DNA of 64,000 nt from Nautilus pompilius (Eukaryota > Mollusca > Cephalopoda > Nautilida > Nautilidae): assembly GCA_018389105.1 (NCBI GenBank), contig JACATO010000982.1:588001-652000 (forward strand), in the 5' to 3' direction. The notes under the pieces were generated by a model. The model was not told the origin of the DNA and did no database searches. It worked only from the letters and a program-made list of their open reading frames with translations. Below are positions 39,208 through 46,689 of this stretch, in pieces. Positions within the stretch are counted from its first letter, which is position 1. Every line of letters starts with the position of its first letter. Made by a program: the position numbers and the translations under genes.

Positions 39208-40746
39208 GTGTGTGTCTTATATTATATAAACTACTTTTAAGCATTGTACACAACTGCTAAAGACTGGCTTTTCATGAAAGTAATTTTATAGTAAAAACTG
39301 AAAACAAATCAGCTACACTTACTAAATTTCTTACACAGACTTAAATATATCAGTCTTCCAGTGGGATCCAAACTTGGCTTTGCTGGTATTATATGTTGAA
39401 AAAAATGAAGAAGAAAGCAATCATAGAAAGAAAAGAAAACTGCACGCATTAGCACTACAGACATTATTTAGAGAAAAATAGGGCCTGGTTGTTACAGGGG
39501 CCAGTGATTCCTGGTTAAGCAAAGATGAGGCTATAATCGGTGTCGTATATTTTGACCTTCAGTATGATGCTGATTATAGCTTCATCTCTGCATGATTAGG
39601 AATTGCCAAAGCTGTAACAACCAGCCCCAGTTTCCCCAAATGCTCAACAACTGTAGTGACTTAAAGAACACCAGATATCTCTGTTAACAGACAAACTTTA
39701 TATCCCTCATAACTAAAAATATTTTTTTGTAACAACTTGCCTATATCATTACTTTCAAAAGAATTTTCCTTAAACTGACATTTTCAGTGCTATTCCAGCC
39801 ATACAAGATGGTATATGCTGTATAGTATTCTTCTGGCATTAGGTTTTATACTTTAACTTCAAAAGAGTGTGAAAAACAGAAGATAGCAGCTCTAAACCAT
39901 CAGTTTAAGAATATTTCACTAATTATAATTAATATGGATTTTTATAATTGGTGATCAGTAGTTTCAGCATTCAAATTCAGGCATGCATTAGCAAATATAC
40001 TAGAAATGTTCAAATGAAACTGGAGGGTGTCGATACCATTACAGCAAGGTCATTCCAGGCAGGTTAAGCCTCTCTTGTAGGACGACGGTCTTTCAATGTG
40101 TGTAAAAAATCTTTTAAAAACAACAAACTTAAAAAAAAAAAAGAATGAGAAGAGTTGAAAAAGGATAAACTGCACTGTAACCTTTTGGTGTTTTAGAGGT
40201 AATACGTGGGACAAGCTGTGAAGATTCTTCTTACCTTTGGAAGCTTTGTAACTGAGGTCTATGGAGAAGTTGGCTGAATTTGACAAGTATGCGAGAAGTT
40301 CATCTTTTTGCTCTGATGAAGAAGAATCTTGGTCATTGTTTGGAATGATGTCTGTCTTGATGCCCCAACTAAAATCCTCTGAAACTAAAATTATGAACAT
40401 AATAATGGTCATTTGTTATCGTGTTTTTTTTTAAAAACTGGGAGATTTAACAGTTAGTAATAATTTCTGATAAAATAAAAAAAAAGTATTTCATTAGAAA
40501 CCATTACTATTGAAAAAAATCGGGTTCCATATGCAGCCATGAAATTCTACAATTTCATCATTACTTACCATCAGTCAACCTTAAACTGATCAGTGGCTTT
40601 ACTGCTGACATCAGCTTCTTCTTCATTGTTTCCACTTTAAGGGAACCCCTTTGCCTTCCTCTGGTACCAAATTTCTCAGTTTTTTTCTTAACTTTGTTAT
40701 CTTTTCTTCGCGTTTCATGGTGCTCCTCCAAATGTTTCTTTTCCAT
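13157..40746 (-). CDS. LRRC74: LRRC74-type leucine-rich-repeat protein, whole coding region (14 exons, 469 aa)
   Basis: Minus-strand gene assembled from 40752-40569, 40378-40235, 38133-38024, 36324-36217, a proposed 36145-36136, 29336-29206, 27900-27814, 26821-26706, 22852-22774, 22177-22088, 17595-17491, 17095-16937, 14827-14766 and 13187-13157. From the ATG the sum is 1410 nt, an exact multiple of three, with matching phases at every junction. The protein has a basic N-terminus (1-60), an acidic Ser-rich segment (about 61-107), a ribonuclease-inhibitor-like LRR array with L.LS.N cores (about 120-350) and an EF-hand-like region (387-469). Order and length resemble vertebrate LRRC74A/B, a poorly characterised LRR family. 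No catalytic function is implied; LRR arrays bind proteins. Introns carry many transposon relics. The poly(A) site is unresolved. Confidence 0.88.
13982..14213. repeat. Degenerate (CA)n/ACAC-rich tract
   Basis: An imperfect CA-rich microsatellite broken by tct, aga and gctc units. The long Thr/His-rich open frame over it is an artefact of the repeat. It sits in the last LRRC74 intron. Confidence 0.85.
14766..14827 (-). CDS. LRRC74: LRRC74 coding exon 13 (second, degenerate EF-hand-like half)
   Basis: The acceptor is ttcttttaaacag above 14827 and the donor gtaagt starts at 14765. Sixty-two bases encode KHMKMIVETLGTGSKGTIHY plus two bases of the next codon. The helix and Gly-containing loop resemble the second half of an EF-hand pair but lack the acidic ligands. 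Phase 0 in, phase 2 out. Confidence 0.8.
16495..16820 (+). repeat. SINE-derived sequence, plus orientation
   Basis: It contains the 3' SINE phrases 'ctcactcttattcacagg', 'tctcccacatctataaa' and 'agttatagtaggg', preceded by a more degraded 5' half. It ends close to the downstream flank of LRRC74 exon 12. Confidence 0.5.
16937..17095 (-). CDS. LRRC74: LRRC74 coding exon 12 (EF-hand-like loop)
   Basis: The acceptor is ttttaccttttcag above 17095. Fifty-three codons in phase 0 begin LCTILLKLLCKFAKENERE and include LFHSTDINYTGILDAEDF. The loop D-I-N-Y-T-G-I-L-D-A-E-D (residues 414-425) has Asp at 1, Asn at 3, Gly at 6, Leu at 8, Asp at 9 and Asp rather than Glu at 12, followed by Phe, as in EF-hands. 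The donor at ACACAG/GTGCAT is weak. If it is not used, the frame stays open to a stop near 16811 and adds about 41 unrelated residues. Confidence 0.8.
17491..17595 (-). CDS. LRRC74: LRRC74 coding exon 11 (post-LRR linker)
   Basis: The acceptor is cttttcag above 17595. Thirty-five codons begin NVPVSSFVCIEIDGMQKK and end in NNLGEDLKSV. The donor is GTT/GTAGGT at 17490; only this donor gives the phase 0 required by the next exon. The composition and position match the segment that follows the last LRR in LRRC74 proteins. Confidence 0.75.
17690..17950 (-). repeat. SINE copy, minus orientation
   Basis: The reverse complement shows 'agctcagtctgggttac', 'ttctctt', a degraded 'atttc' block, 'gatttctagtcgggatt' and a 3' part with 'gtacctgtt' and 'gccac', in the same order as the full copy at 41.0 kb. 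It lies in an LRRC74 intron. Confidence 0.5.
18341..18348 (+). promoter_or_regulatory. TATA box of the FLYWCH/MULE relic
   Basis: A tataaatt sits 65 bases upstream of the FLYWCH ORF start (ATG 18406), after a comparatively GC-rich stretch. The spacing suits an old transposase promoter. The host gene runs the other way. Confidence 0.45.
18406..19650 (+). mobile_element. FLYWCH zinc-finger plus MULE transposase relic
   Basis: The first ORF (18406-18618) encodes a FLYWCH-type finger: FVETNKGGRKLLCEGYAYV, then GQTYLRCEKWKSCSKRL and a His pair. Without its stop, the frame continues as LKSVYKMKQQDG and CTASFRLSAVDLLPKRKYW. A later ORF (18789-19037) reads TRREPFLAFENEQVVIL, KNLELLSTKPHWFCNGTLD and QQYTVHII, matching the MULE transposase core (FLL.D / HWF.DGTF / QLYTIH). 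Further on come SFDFEQAVLTNIS and LITKLRKEQASNE. Stops and frameshifts interrupt it, so it is a pseudogene lying antisense in an LRRC74 intron. FLYWCH/MULE fusions are a known class of DNA transposon. Confidence 0.8.
20119..20146. repeat. (GT)n microsatellite
   Basis: About 14 GT units with two GC interruptions at the right end. Intronic to LRRC74. Confidence 0.9.
22088..22177 (-). CDS. LRRC74: LRRC74 coding exon 10 (LRR module)
   Basis: The acceptor is gatttttcag above 22177 and the donor gtaacc starts at 22087. Thirty codons in phase 0 read LDRNNLEDRGVKALLTVAES then HPSLKFLSLQ. This is one complete LRR with the N-x-L turn and an amphipathic helix. It continues ILI from the preceding exon into the L.L core. 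Confidence 0.88.
22480..22735 (-). repeat. SINE copy, minus orientation
   Basis: It contains the reverse complement of the SINE landmarks: a B-box-like 'gtttgaaccctgg', 'ctctcacatcta', a poly(T)-interrupted segment, 'gatttctagtaggg' and a 3' part with 'gtatgtgagatgg'. It is inserted in the LRRC74 intron between exons 9 and 10. Confidence 0.6.
22774..22852 (-). CDS. LRRC74: LRRC74 coding exon 9 (LRR module)
   Basis: The acceptor is ttatgtag above 22852 and the donor gtgagt starts at 22773. One base completes the Thr codon from exon 8, then NNNLKCKAAEILARTLAK and NTVLQILI follow. The phase is 2 to 0. It is a typical RI-like LRR helix with the A-A-E-I-L-A pattern. Confidence 0.88.
23659..24145 (+). 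pseudogene. Possible degraded coding sequence, unidentified
   Basis: An ATG at 23659 opens 39 codons beginning MSDTPTVYVVIREFIERD before a TAA. Protein-like stretches follow in other frames, for example LLQNGLWMWKAKPPQWLT, and an ORF at 23907-24146. The pattern resembles a broken retrocopy or transposon ORF, but I recognise no family and cannot exclude chance. Confidence 0.2.
25850..26060 (+). repeat. SINE copy, plus orientation
   Basis: The tRNA-like head includes a B-box-like gagttcaatcccg at about 25905. It is followed by the family's 'tttcttctcactcttctgt' and 'tcacagctag' segments. It covers two opposite-strand ORFs that are therefore spurious. Intronic to LRRC74. Confidence 0.6.
26706..26821 (-). 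CDS. LRRC74: LRRC74 coding exon 8 (LRR module)
   Basis: The acceptor is ttgtgtttcag above 26821 and the donor AC/GTAAGT starts at 26705. It encodes NNVGMEVLDLSWNGFTLEGI, then MALRQSLITNK and VLKVLDLT. Phase 0 in, phase 2 out. It is one of the best matches to LRRC74A, which has the same NVG..LDLSWN..G signature. Confidence 0.92.
27814..27900 (-). CDS. LRRC74: LRRC74 coding exon 7 (LRR module)
   Basis: The acceptor is gtcttcgattcag above 27900 and the donor gtaaga starts at 27813. Twenty-nine codons in phase 0 read AINETLSNFDLSWNSIRGKG then AEAIGKTLK, a complete LRR with the conserved L.LSWN turn and GAEAIG helix. Confidence 0.92.
29206..29336 (-). CDS. LRRC74: LRRC74 coding exon 6 (LRR module)
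   Basis: The acceptor is aaaaaatctttag above 29336 and the donor gtaagt starts at 29205. It enters in phase 1: its first two bases, GA, complete a codon, then NHFSDEEIQGIMEALKTN, TTLSTLDLSHNKIS and VLGGICISKLL follow. It leaves in phase 0. The incoming phase disagrees with the phase-0 end of exon 4, so a short exon must intervene (see 36136-36145). Confidence 0.9.
29903..30173 (+). repeat. 5' part of a SINE split by a mariner insertion
   Basis: It has the tRNA-like head (gtagctgatgat...ctgaatccagg), 'agctcagtttggcat', 'ctcacatctaaa' and 'agttctagtaag', as in the copy at 41.0 kb. The match stops at 30173, where the mariner begins. The remaining 3' part resumes at 31456. Confidence 0.7.
30174..31455 (+). 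mobile_element. Mariner element copy 1, defective, inserted in a SINE
   Basis: A 1282-bp element with degenerate terminal inverted repeats (TCAGGTCATTACAAAA at the left; the right end reads ttttgtgacaacctaa) flanked by TA at 30172-30173 and 31456-31457. The plus-strand frames give a mariner transposase: WILYDNRKRSAQWL, VTVCWTATGVIHYNFLQPG, KVTLQKLNRLGYEVLPHPAH and SPDLSPTDQHLFKHLDSF. It is dead: many frameshifts, a stop directly after the first catalytic Asp (near 30803), and Asn in place of the second catalytic Asp (LHNNAH). It lies in an LRRC74 intron, antisense to the gene. Confidence 0.9.
31456..31570 (+). repeat. 3' part of the split SINE
   Basis: It resumes the SINE alignment lost at 30173: 'gccaagaccgatgcctcacacc' corresponds to 'accaaggctaataccctgacacc' of the copy at 41.0 kb, and both end in a caagaagaa tail. 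Confidence 0.65.
33858..34310 (+). repeat. SINE copy, plus orientation, interrupted
   Basis: The head (agggtaccagcctgctgtggc...gagtttgatcc) and 'agcagtttctttttgtgg' are followed by unrelated sequence. The 3' block 'tttcctcccactttta...' resumes at about 34217. It covers overlapping spurious ORFs. Confidence 0.5.
35030..35345 (-). repeat. SINE copy, nearly full length, minus orientation
   Basis: The reverse complement aligns over the whole length with the copy at 41.0 kb. The 3' part 'aggagatggtgtgggtatc' is followed by 'cctggtgatca', 'gttacctgc' and 'aacctcc', then 'taatagaactgcttg', 'agatgtgggaggaaac' and the tRNA-like head. Confidence 0.65.
36136..36145 (-). CDS. LRRC74: Proposed 10-nt LRRC74 microexon (NFW + first base of Gly)
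   Basis: Exon 4 ends in phase 0, while the next recognisable exon (29336) starts in phase 1. On the minus strand, ataactttag is followed by AACTTTTGGG and then GTAGGT. Those ten bases encode Asn-Phe-Trp plus the first base of Gly. They restore the frame and complete the LRR core as NTFILSVNFWGNHF, aligned residue for residue with NTTLSTLDLSHNKI of the next repeat. The upstream intron would be only 71 nt and the donor is suboptimal. Inference only. Confidence 0.4.
36217..36324 (-). CDS. LRRC74: LRRC74 coding exon 4 (LRR module)
   Basis: The acceptor is ctcttttcatatcag above 36324 and the donor TCTGTG/GTAAGT starts at 36216. Thirty-six codons in phase 0 read CNTVTEYLNLSNNFIDGE, SAQLLFNIIRV and NTFILSV. 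It is an LRR module with a clear L.LSNN turn. The open frame on either side is intron read-through. Confidence 0.9.
38024..38133 (-). CDS. LRRC74: LRRC74 coding exon 3 (first LRR)
   Basis: The acceptor is ctgctatttccag above 38133 and the donor GCA/GTAAGT starts at 38023. Two bases complete an Asp codon, then LSPIKYIVNHLRDRHIVL and QHYYLNFQSIHLIAEALA follow. The HYYLNF...AEALA segment matches the first LRR of LRRC74 proteins. Phase 1 in, phase 0 out. Confidence 0.85.
39154..39215. repeat. (GT)n microsatellite, about 30 units
   Basis: A near-pure GT run with one GC interruption near each end. It produces Cys/Val and His/Thr pseudo-ORFs on the two strands. Located in LRRC74 intron 2. Confidence 0.95.
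39487..39622. repeat. Foldback (MITE-like) element copy A, 136 bp
   Basis: Imperfect inverted arms of about 51 bases: ggttgttacag...gatgaggctataatc (39487-39538) against the reverse complement of 39572-39622, ggttgttacag...gatgaagctataatc. The element at 42049-42172 is clearly related. Confidence 0.75.
40235..40378 (-). CDS. LRRC74: LRRC74 coding exon 2 (acidic Ser-rich linker)
   Basis: The acceptor is attttagtttcag above 40378 and the donor AAAG/GTAAGA starts at 40234. It reads (E)DFSWGIKTDIIPNNDQD, SSSSEQKDELLAYLSNS and ANFSIDLSYKASK. Phase 1 to 1. It is rich in Ser and acidic residues and probably a flexible linker before the LRRs. No domain is recognised. Confidence 0.82.
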
Positions 40747-40752
40747 AATTTA
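40569..40752 (-). CDS. LRRC74: LRRC74 first coding exon (basic N-terminus)
   Basis: The acceptor ttttttttaactcttag lies just above 40752, leaving six 5'-untranslated bases before ATG at 40746. So at least one upstream non-coding exon must exist. The 59-residue segment starts MEKKHLEEHHETRRKD and is very rich in Lys/Arg (KVKKKTEKFGTRGRQRG), suggesting a disordered or nuclear/ciliary-targeting tail. The donor GATG/GTAAGT starts at 40568 and leaves in phase 1. Confidence 0.82.
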
Positions 40753-40996
40753 CTAAGAGTTAAAAAAAATTTTTATAAATGTTAGCAGCAGCTGTTACAA
40801 AATTATGGGTGAAGAAGAAAAGAAAAAAAGATTTCTTCCTTAATTCAAATAAAGCCAGAGCCTGGTGGTGGTGGTGGTGGTGCCATAGCCATACCCACCC
40901 AACCTCAAACAGGCCCTTAAAGATGCGCTCAAACTTCTATACAGACAATAGTTAAATGCAATTTTTGTATAACTGGTGGAGTAATTTAGCATCAGG

Positions 40997-41379
40997 GACG
41001 GCAGGTGGTCCAGTAGTATATACTAGACTGCCATACTTGAAGGCCTAATTTCGAATCCCAGTCAGAACCAGCTCAACTTCCTGGCACGATTTCTCCGCAC
41101 TCTTCTTCAGCCACCTATTTTGAGCAGTCGTTTCCTCCCACATCGATAAACGAAAAGTTCTAGTAGGTTTTTTGTATGTACTTGTGGTGGAGGTTCCTAG
41201 AGTAACTGCTGACTGGCTTGCTCCTTTACCAATCAATGCTCAGGTGCTCCCCAACCATACCCAGGTAACTCACATGATCACCAAGGCTAATACCCTGACA
41301 CCATCTCCTTCCGGCTCCCTAATGTAAGCTGCCCTAACTCCCAAAATGTCAGGACGGACTTTCCCAAGAAGAAATTAAT
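40997..41379 (+). repeat. SINE copy, apparently full length, tRNA-derived head
   Basis: The head contains an A-box-like ggtggtccagtagta and a good B-box TTCGAATCCC at 41050-41059. The body has 'agctcaacttcctggca', 'tcctcccacatcgata', 'agttctagtagg', 'gtaactgctgactggcttg' and 'aggtaactcacatgatcacc', ending in 'cccaagaagaaatt'. I used this copy as the reference for the family. It lies just upstream of the first LRRC74 coding exon, in the 5' intron. Confidence 0.75.
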
Positions 41380-42048
41380 ATGATTCATTAAACAAATAAT
41401 CCAATATTATAATTTACTTCCACAATATGATTTCATTATTTGTTTCTGAGTAATTTGCCATAATGTTTTATGGAATCATTATAAATTTTTCTTCTAAATT
41501 AGTATTTATGACTAAATATCAACATTATTTGTTATTATACAGCTAATAGAGCAAGAGTTAACCAAACAAACATTCTTACTAGTTTTATCATACATTATAC
41601 TAAGGATATTTAAATGAACCCTTGTCAGACCATTACACCAATGCTATTTCATCTGGGCTTCGTTTAAATGTCCTTACTAGTAAGTTAGTACATACACACA
41701 ACTGACTTTAGCCACCTTGGAGTTGTACATTTTGTTTAGTTTTTTTCCACTATTAATTTCCATATTTTCTACATTTTATGAATTCTAACATGAAGCTTGT
41801 TCATTAAATTCAAACAATTTTGCTGGAAGACCAATTAGATAAAGAAGGGATATTCTTTTTTTTTTTACTTGGCAGATTAAAGTTGTAATAAGATCAGCAA
41901 ATGCCACAACCTCTCTGCAGCACTGACAAACACAGTTCTGATATTTCAGCAAAATCCATCAATAGCTGATTTGCATGTTTCTGACAAACAGTATTAAGCC
42001 AAACAAAAGTGTCATAACTCTCTGCAGAAAGGGAGACCACTGAGACTA

Positions 42049-42172
42049 GTTGTTACAGCACCGGTAATTTCTAATTAAATGCAGAAATGAGCCATAACAG
42101 ATCAAGAGTCAAAGCGTATAATATTGATTATAGCTCATTTCCACATTTAATTGGAAATTATTGATGCTGTAC
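42049..42172. repeat. Foldback (MITE-like) element copy B, 124 bp
   Basis: Inverted arms: gttgttacagca...gaaatgagccataa at the left and, reverse-complemented, gtacagcatcaa...gaaatgagctataat at the right. The arm sequence and length match copy A at 39487, which shows a dispersed family. Confidence 0.75.
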
Positions 42173-42787
42173 CTCCTCTACATATGTCAAAGCATATTTT
42201 TTGCAAAGAATTATGGAGACAAATAGATTTGGCTGCAAATTCCTTTTGTATCTAAGGTCAGGCAGTGATTTTGCATTCTTTATGGTTTTGTGTCCAACCA
42301 CACTGAAACCAAGAATAAATTTTCAACTATTCACATTTCTTTTGAATTACTATATCACAACTCCTCATATGCCTTCATGATTAATCCATTTAAGATAAAC
42401 TACAGGGGGCATTCAAATGAAACCCAGCTGGATATGATTACTAGTATCAGTAAGATGTATTGTGATCTAGATGATGAGTGAAGAAGCAAATGCAAACTGG
42501 AAACAACTTCAACTGTCAGAATATTTTGACAGCTTATTTAGATTTTTGTTGCTGTTTGTATCTTTTCAATGATAATCAAATGCAAAATGTTAGTTCTTAT
42601 CTCCTTTTTTGCAGTTTTGTTTCATAAACAATACAGTTAGTCAGGTGTCAAGCAAGTGGTAAAAAGAATCTATCCTATAAAAACTAAAGCAAAGAAATCA
42701 GCCAAAGTAGCCAAGACACAGAATTTCCCAGATTTTACTGTTGGTAAGGCGAACATTGCTGTGCAAGCACTGGTAATTGTAAAGGAC

Positions 42788-43013
42788 AGAGATAGCCATA
42801 GGGTTAGACCACTGGACTGCCAAGGCAGAAGGCCTAAGGTCAATTCCTGGTCAGTTGGCTCAGTTTGGCATATCTTTGTAGCATGGTTCATTCTCATTCT
42901 TCTTCACAGTTTCCTATCACATCTAAAGATGAAGAATTTTAATAGAGGTTTCCTTGCCAGTCGGAAGTGCTGAGTCCCTAGTGACACACGACAGCCAATG
43001 CTCTCTAGTGGAT
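42788..43013 (+). repeat. SINE copy, plus orientation
   Basis: The head is 'tagccatagggttagaccactggactgc', with a B-box-like ggtcaattcc. It continues 'ggctcagtttggcatatc', 'ttcttcacagtttcc', 'cacatctaaagatga' and 'ttccttgccagtcg'. It overlaps two spurious ORFs. Confidence 0.65.
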
Positions 43014-44777
43014 AACTGTGGCACTACACTCCCATTTCTGTTGCAGAGACTGGTGTTAAACACAATAACTACTCTTATAGTTACCAATTATCACCAGGGA
43101 ATTTGCATAGTTATATGGATGGGAAATGTTAAAGGGGAAGTAACTTTTTACAATTCAAATGCCCTTTTACTAAAAAAAAGGGGGGTATTTAAAAAAAATT
43201 TATGGAACCATATTTACGCAAACTGGTTTTTGCAAAGCTTCATTTACTAAAAATTTTCCTAACATCTAACTAAGAATGCTTCTTGCATTATATGTATGAC
43301 CCATCCCCCTTAGTGATATTTGGTTTGGCACTAGAAAGAGAGATCCTATCTGTCTTCATGAATTCTATTCTGGAGATTTTAAAATCCAAACCATGTCACC
43401 ACAAAAACTAAGCAATCAAAGTCTCTGCAACCATTCATCATAAATGAGATTGTGCATATTACTAATGATGGTAAATCTTCAATTCTGTTTCAAGGAATCT
43501 CTATCCTTAACATGTCAGCTCCAAGCCTAAACCACACTCCCAAAAAAGGGGGGTTCTAATGAATGTCTGACTATTTATTGTATGCTTGAATATCTCTAAG
43601 ACCTAAGCCCAATATATTTCCACACCAGTGATCTATTCTTTGCCATGTTGATGCAAATGTTTGTGCAAAAGTTCTCTTTATAAAACACTTGTGGATTAGA
43701 CATTTGGACTTTATATTCTGCCTCAAATAAGTGAATAATGAATTTTGTGAAAGAAATAAAAAACCCAAGGGGATCGCAGTCAGGGATAGCATTGATCCCC
43801 ATTATTTCTCTTCAGGGCCCTGCGTGTGTGCCATGAATTCACATAATGTCATTTTAGCAGTAATATTGCTTTGCTTACAGCAATCTTCTTATGACTTATT
43901 TAAATAATTGTTAATTACTTCACTAATTATGTTATTACATCTAAATCTCTTAAATCATACAAGGTAAATTTCTTTTTTTATTATTACAAAAGTCTTGGTT
44001 CATAGAGTTTCCAAAATTGTCGGACTTCCCAAAATGCATTGATGATCTTGCAAGATAGGAATGTGGTCAGTCAACAATCTCTGCTGTATGCTCTGTCCTT
44101 GGTTTTAATAAAAAAAAATCAGAATATTAAGAGTCACTTTTGAATATTGATTATTACTAATCATTACAATGAACTGGCAAAGCATTTAAAATAGAAAAAT
44201 GTCACTTACTAGTGCCTTCATAATGCGGACCAGTTTCTGCTATCGTTACATATGAACAGTGACAGATTGCAAACAAAAATGCACACAAGATTAGTTGTAA
44301 GCATGCAAACTCTTAAAGTTTCCAGTCATCCATGTTAAAAAAGGGGCAGATAGGTAGGTAGGTGCATGCATAATTTTAAAAAATAATTAATCATGCACGG
44401 ACGGAAACTTTTGATCATCTGTTCTTGCCAATAATGTACAGGCCGAACTTGCCAGTGGCAAAATCTGAAATCATGTGATATCTGGCCTTCACATTTTCAT
44501 TTAATCTACTGTTGAAAATTCTCCATCTGACTATCAAACAAACAACTTTTTCTTCTTTTCTTTTCACACACATTAGAAAAAGTGGGGAGCAGACAGTATT
44601 TCTTGAGGTAAAGATCACAAATTTCATAAGGGCTATCAGCCACTTCATTAGCAGAAACCAACACCTAAATCTATGTGAACTTAATTCTTTTAGCAAATCC
44701 ATTAATCAGCAAAAGAAACATTGATCATTATAAGTAATCATGAAAATTTAGACTTTTTGTTTGCTATCCATAAAATC

Positions 44778-44778
<1 letters not shown>

Positions 44779-44856
<78 letters not shown>
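44779..44856. repeat. (TTA)26 trinucleotide microsatellite
   Basis: Seventy-eight bases of pure ATT/TTA. It explains the poly-Tyr and poly-Asn pseudo-ORFs on the two strands. It lies in the 5' intron of LRRC74 and is likely length-polymorphic. Confidence 0.97.
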
Positions 44857-46270
44857 TTTCACTTGCACATCCCCAAAGAAGTGGTCCATTGCAGCATATA
44901 ACTCAAATCTTCTACCAGAGGTTAGGGCGATAGTTCCCAAACTAAAGGCTAAAACCCCAAATGGGGTCACAAAACCAGCCAGTATTGTGATTATTCTTTT
45001 TTGCAACATTTAATCTTCTAACTGTTGTTGAAACATATACATCCTATTTTTCTGTAGTATAATTTGTACCAGTGTGTTGCCTGTACAATACCAGCCTCCC
45101 ATCCTCACACTGACATCTCAAGATACAATTATTACACCACTGCCTAGAATACAAGAATTGCATTCTTTCACTTTGTTTTTTTTTTAAATATTCCAGGAGA
45201 ATATTTCCTCAGAAGTCCCTCATAGCAGAGAGCATGCTTGCTTGCCCTGTTGGTGCCAGAAGTTGGGTCACAAGAATCTGTCACTGTGTTAATGGAGTTA
45301 CAAAGAACAAGAAACAACCTGCAGGGATAGGAAGTTGTAGCACATTCCAAACAATCCTGTCTATTTCAAGCAGCACTGCCTTCTGAAGATCCTCTATCCA
45401 GATGCTCTTGCCTATTTTATTTACATCATTTTCATGTTTCTTCATCACTGCTGCTAAGGCTCCAATCACATCTACTCTAACTTTCCACTCAGATCTTGGT
45501 AGTTCATTATCTTTTCTCTCTCTTCTGCTCTCTGATGTTGTAGTCTATTGGAAGGGCTATGTCTATTATTTATGCCTTCCTATTGATCATCCACAAAATC
45601 TTCAACTATGTTTGGTGTACAGACTTGTATTTCTTCCTCTGTTTTTATATAAAAGTACCATAATATCTTCATTTCCATTGTTTTTTCCACTGTCAGGGAT
45701 TCATGCTTCTACAAATGATTAGTTACCACTACATTAGTTTTTTTACATAATGTCCAGTTTCATTATCAATTATTATTTCATAATTATTAAATAAGCGATT
45801 AATAAAAATCGTATTCCATGAATGTATAATTAAGCATATTTTCTTGTACTTTTATTTTCTACAAACAAAAACAATTGTGTTTATATTCTTAAAAATCCAT
45901 TGATCTGAAATACAAATTTTGTTGATATTCCAATCAAAATTTAATAACAAAACATTCTCAAAATAAAGACAAACTAAAAATTCATCTAAACCCTGTGAGC
46001 TTCAGAAGAAAGTATTGATTTCGTTTGTTTGCATATTTATTTATTTATTTATTTATTGTGAAAAATGCAGAACTTTAGGAAATTTCTCACAACTGTTTTA
46101 AAGGGAGGTAATTCAAAGGCGATATTTCATAACGAACCAATTGTCTTCGAATCCTTTCAGGCGGGTTCGATTCATTCGATTGGAAAAAAAAGGCAAACAC
46201 CTGCAACCGCTTTACTTTCGCTAATCATAATGACCAATTTTACACTCAGATAAAATTTTTAAAAAAAAAA

Positions 46271-46289
46271 TAATAATAATAATAATAAT
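46271..46289. repeat. (TAA)n microsatellite
   Basis: Six TAA units following a poly(A) run, just downstream of the putative first LRRC74 exon. Confidence 0.9.
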
Positions 46290-46326
46290 TCTTCTTACTT
46301 GTTTTTAATCTCCCTCGCTAGACGGT

Positions 46327-46337
46327 GTTGCGGCAAC
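46327..46337. promoter_or_regulatory. GTTGC-G-GCAAC palindrome (RFX X-box-like)
   Basis: A perfect palindrome of two X-box-type half-sites around a single base. It is one base shorter than a standard X-box, so it may be a weak RFX site or unrelated. Confidence 0.3.
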
Positions 46338-46359
46338 GCTCTCAATAATCCGTTGTCGC

Positions 46360-46367
46360 TCACGTGA
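46360..46367. promoter_or_regulatory. E-box TCACGTGA (USF/CLEAR type)
   Basis: CACGTG flanked by T and A lies 20 bases from the CRE in the CpG-rich segment between two divergent genes. It is a typical core-promoter factor site. Confidence 0.5.
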
Positions 46368-46379
46368 CGATAGCGATTC

Positions 46380-46387
46380 TGACGTCA
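46380..46387. promoter_or_regulatory. Palindromic CRE, TGACGTCA
   Basis: A full consensus cAMP-response element (CREB/ATF) in the CpG-rich intergenic segment, upstream of the candidate LRRC74 first exon. Confidence 0.55.
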
Positions 46388-46654
46388 CCGCTAAGCAACT
46401 TTCACTTTCTCGATGTGTCACATCTTGGAAAGAATCTCGTCGCCTGATGCGTCGTCACTGATGAACCGTCAGTTTACGGTCGGTCACACCTCGGTGTTTT
46501 TGAATTGCACAAGCAACATAATGTCCTGAAGTGATCTTTTAGGGTAATTTTTCGCCGAGAAATGGAAGCCCAGATACTTCATCTTAGATACTTGTACGTA
46601 TACTTTTTTTTTGAGAGAAAGGTTGAGGATTTCATTTATGTTTCTACCTATTCA

Positions 46655-46655
<1 letters not shown>

Positions 46656-46687
<32 letters not shown>
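46656..46687. repeat. (TAA)n microsatellite
   Basis: About ten ATA/TAA units between the two halves of the bidirectional promoter region. Confidence 0.9.

Positions 46688-46689
<2 letters not shown>

Larger units (their letters stand above)
46299..46440 (-). other. LRRC74: Candidate non-coding first exon of LRRC74
   Basis: The first coding exon begins with an acceptor, so an upstream exon is required. On the minus strand a GTAAGA donor at 46298 (context ACAA/GTAAGA) terminates a stretch directly downstream of the CRE/E-box cluster at 46.33-46.39 kb. A start somewhere in 46.33-46.44 kb would splice to 40752 over about 5.5 kb. Transcript evidence is lacking. Confidence 0.3.

Noticed and set aside
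39018-39260. Cys/Val and His/Thr ORFs
   Set aside because: Both are readings of the (GT)n microsatellite.
44721-45009. Poly-Tyr and poly-Asn ORFs on opposite strands
   Set aside because: Both are readings of the (TTA)n microsatellite.
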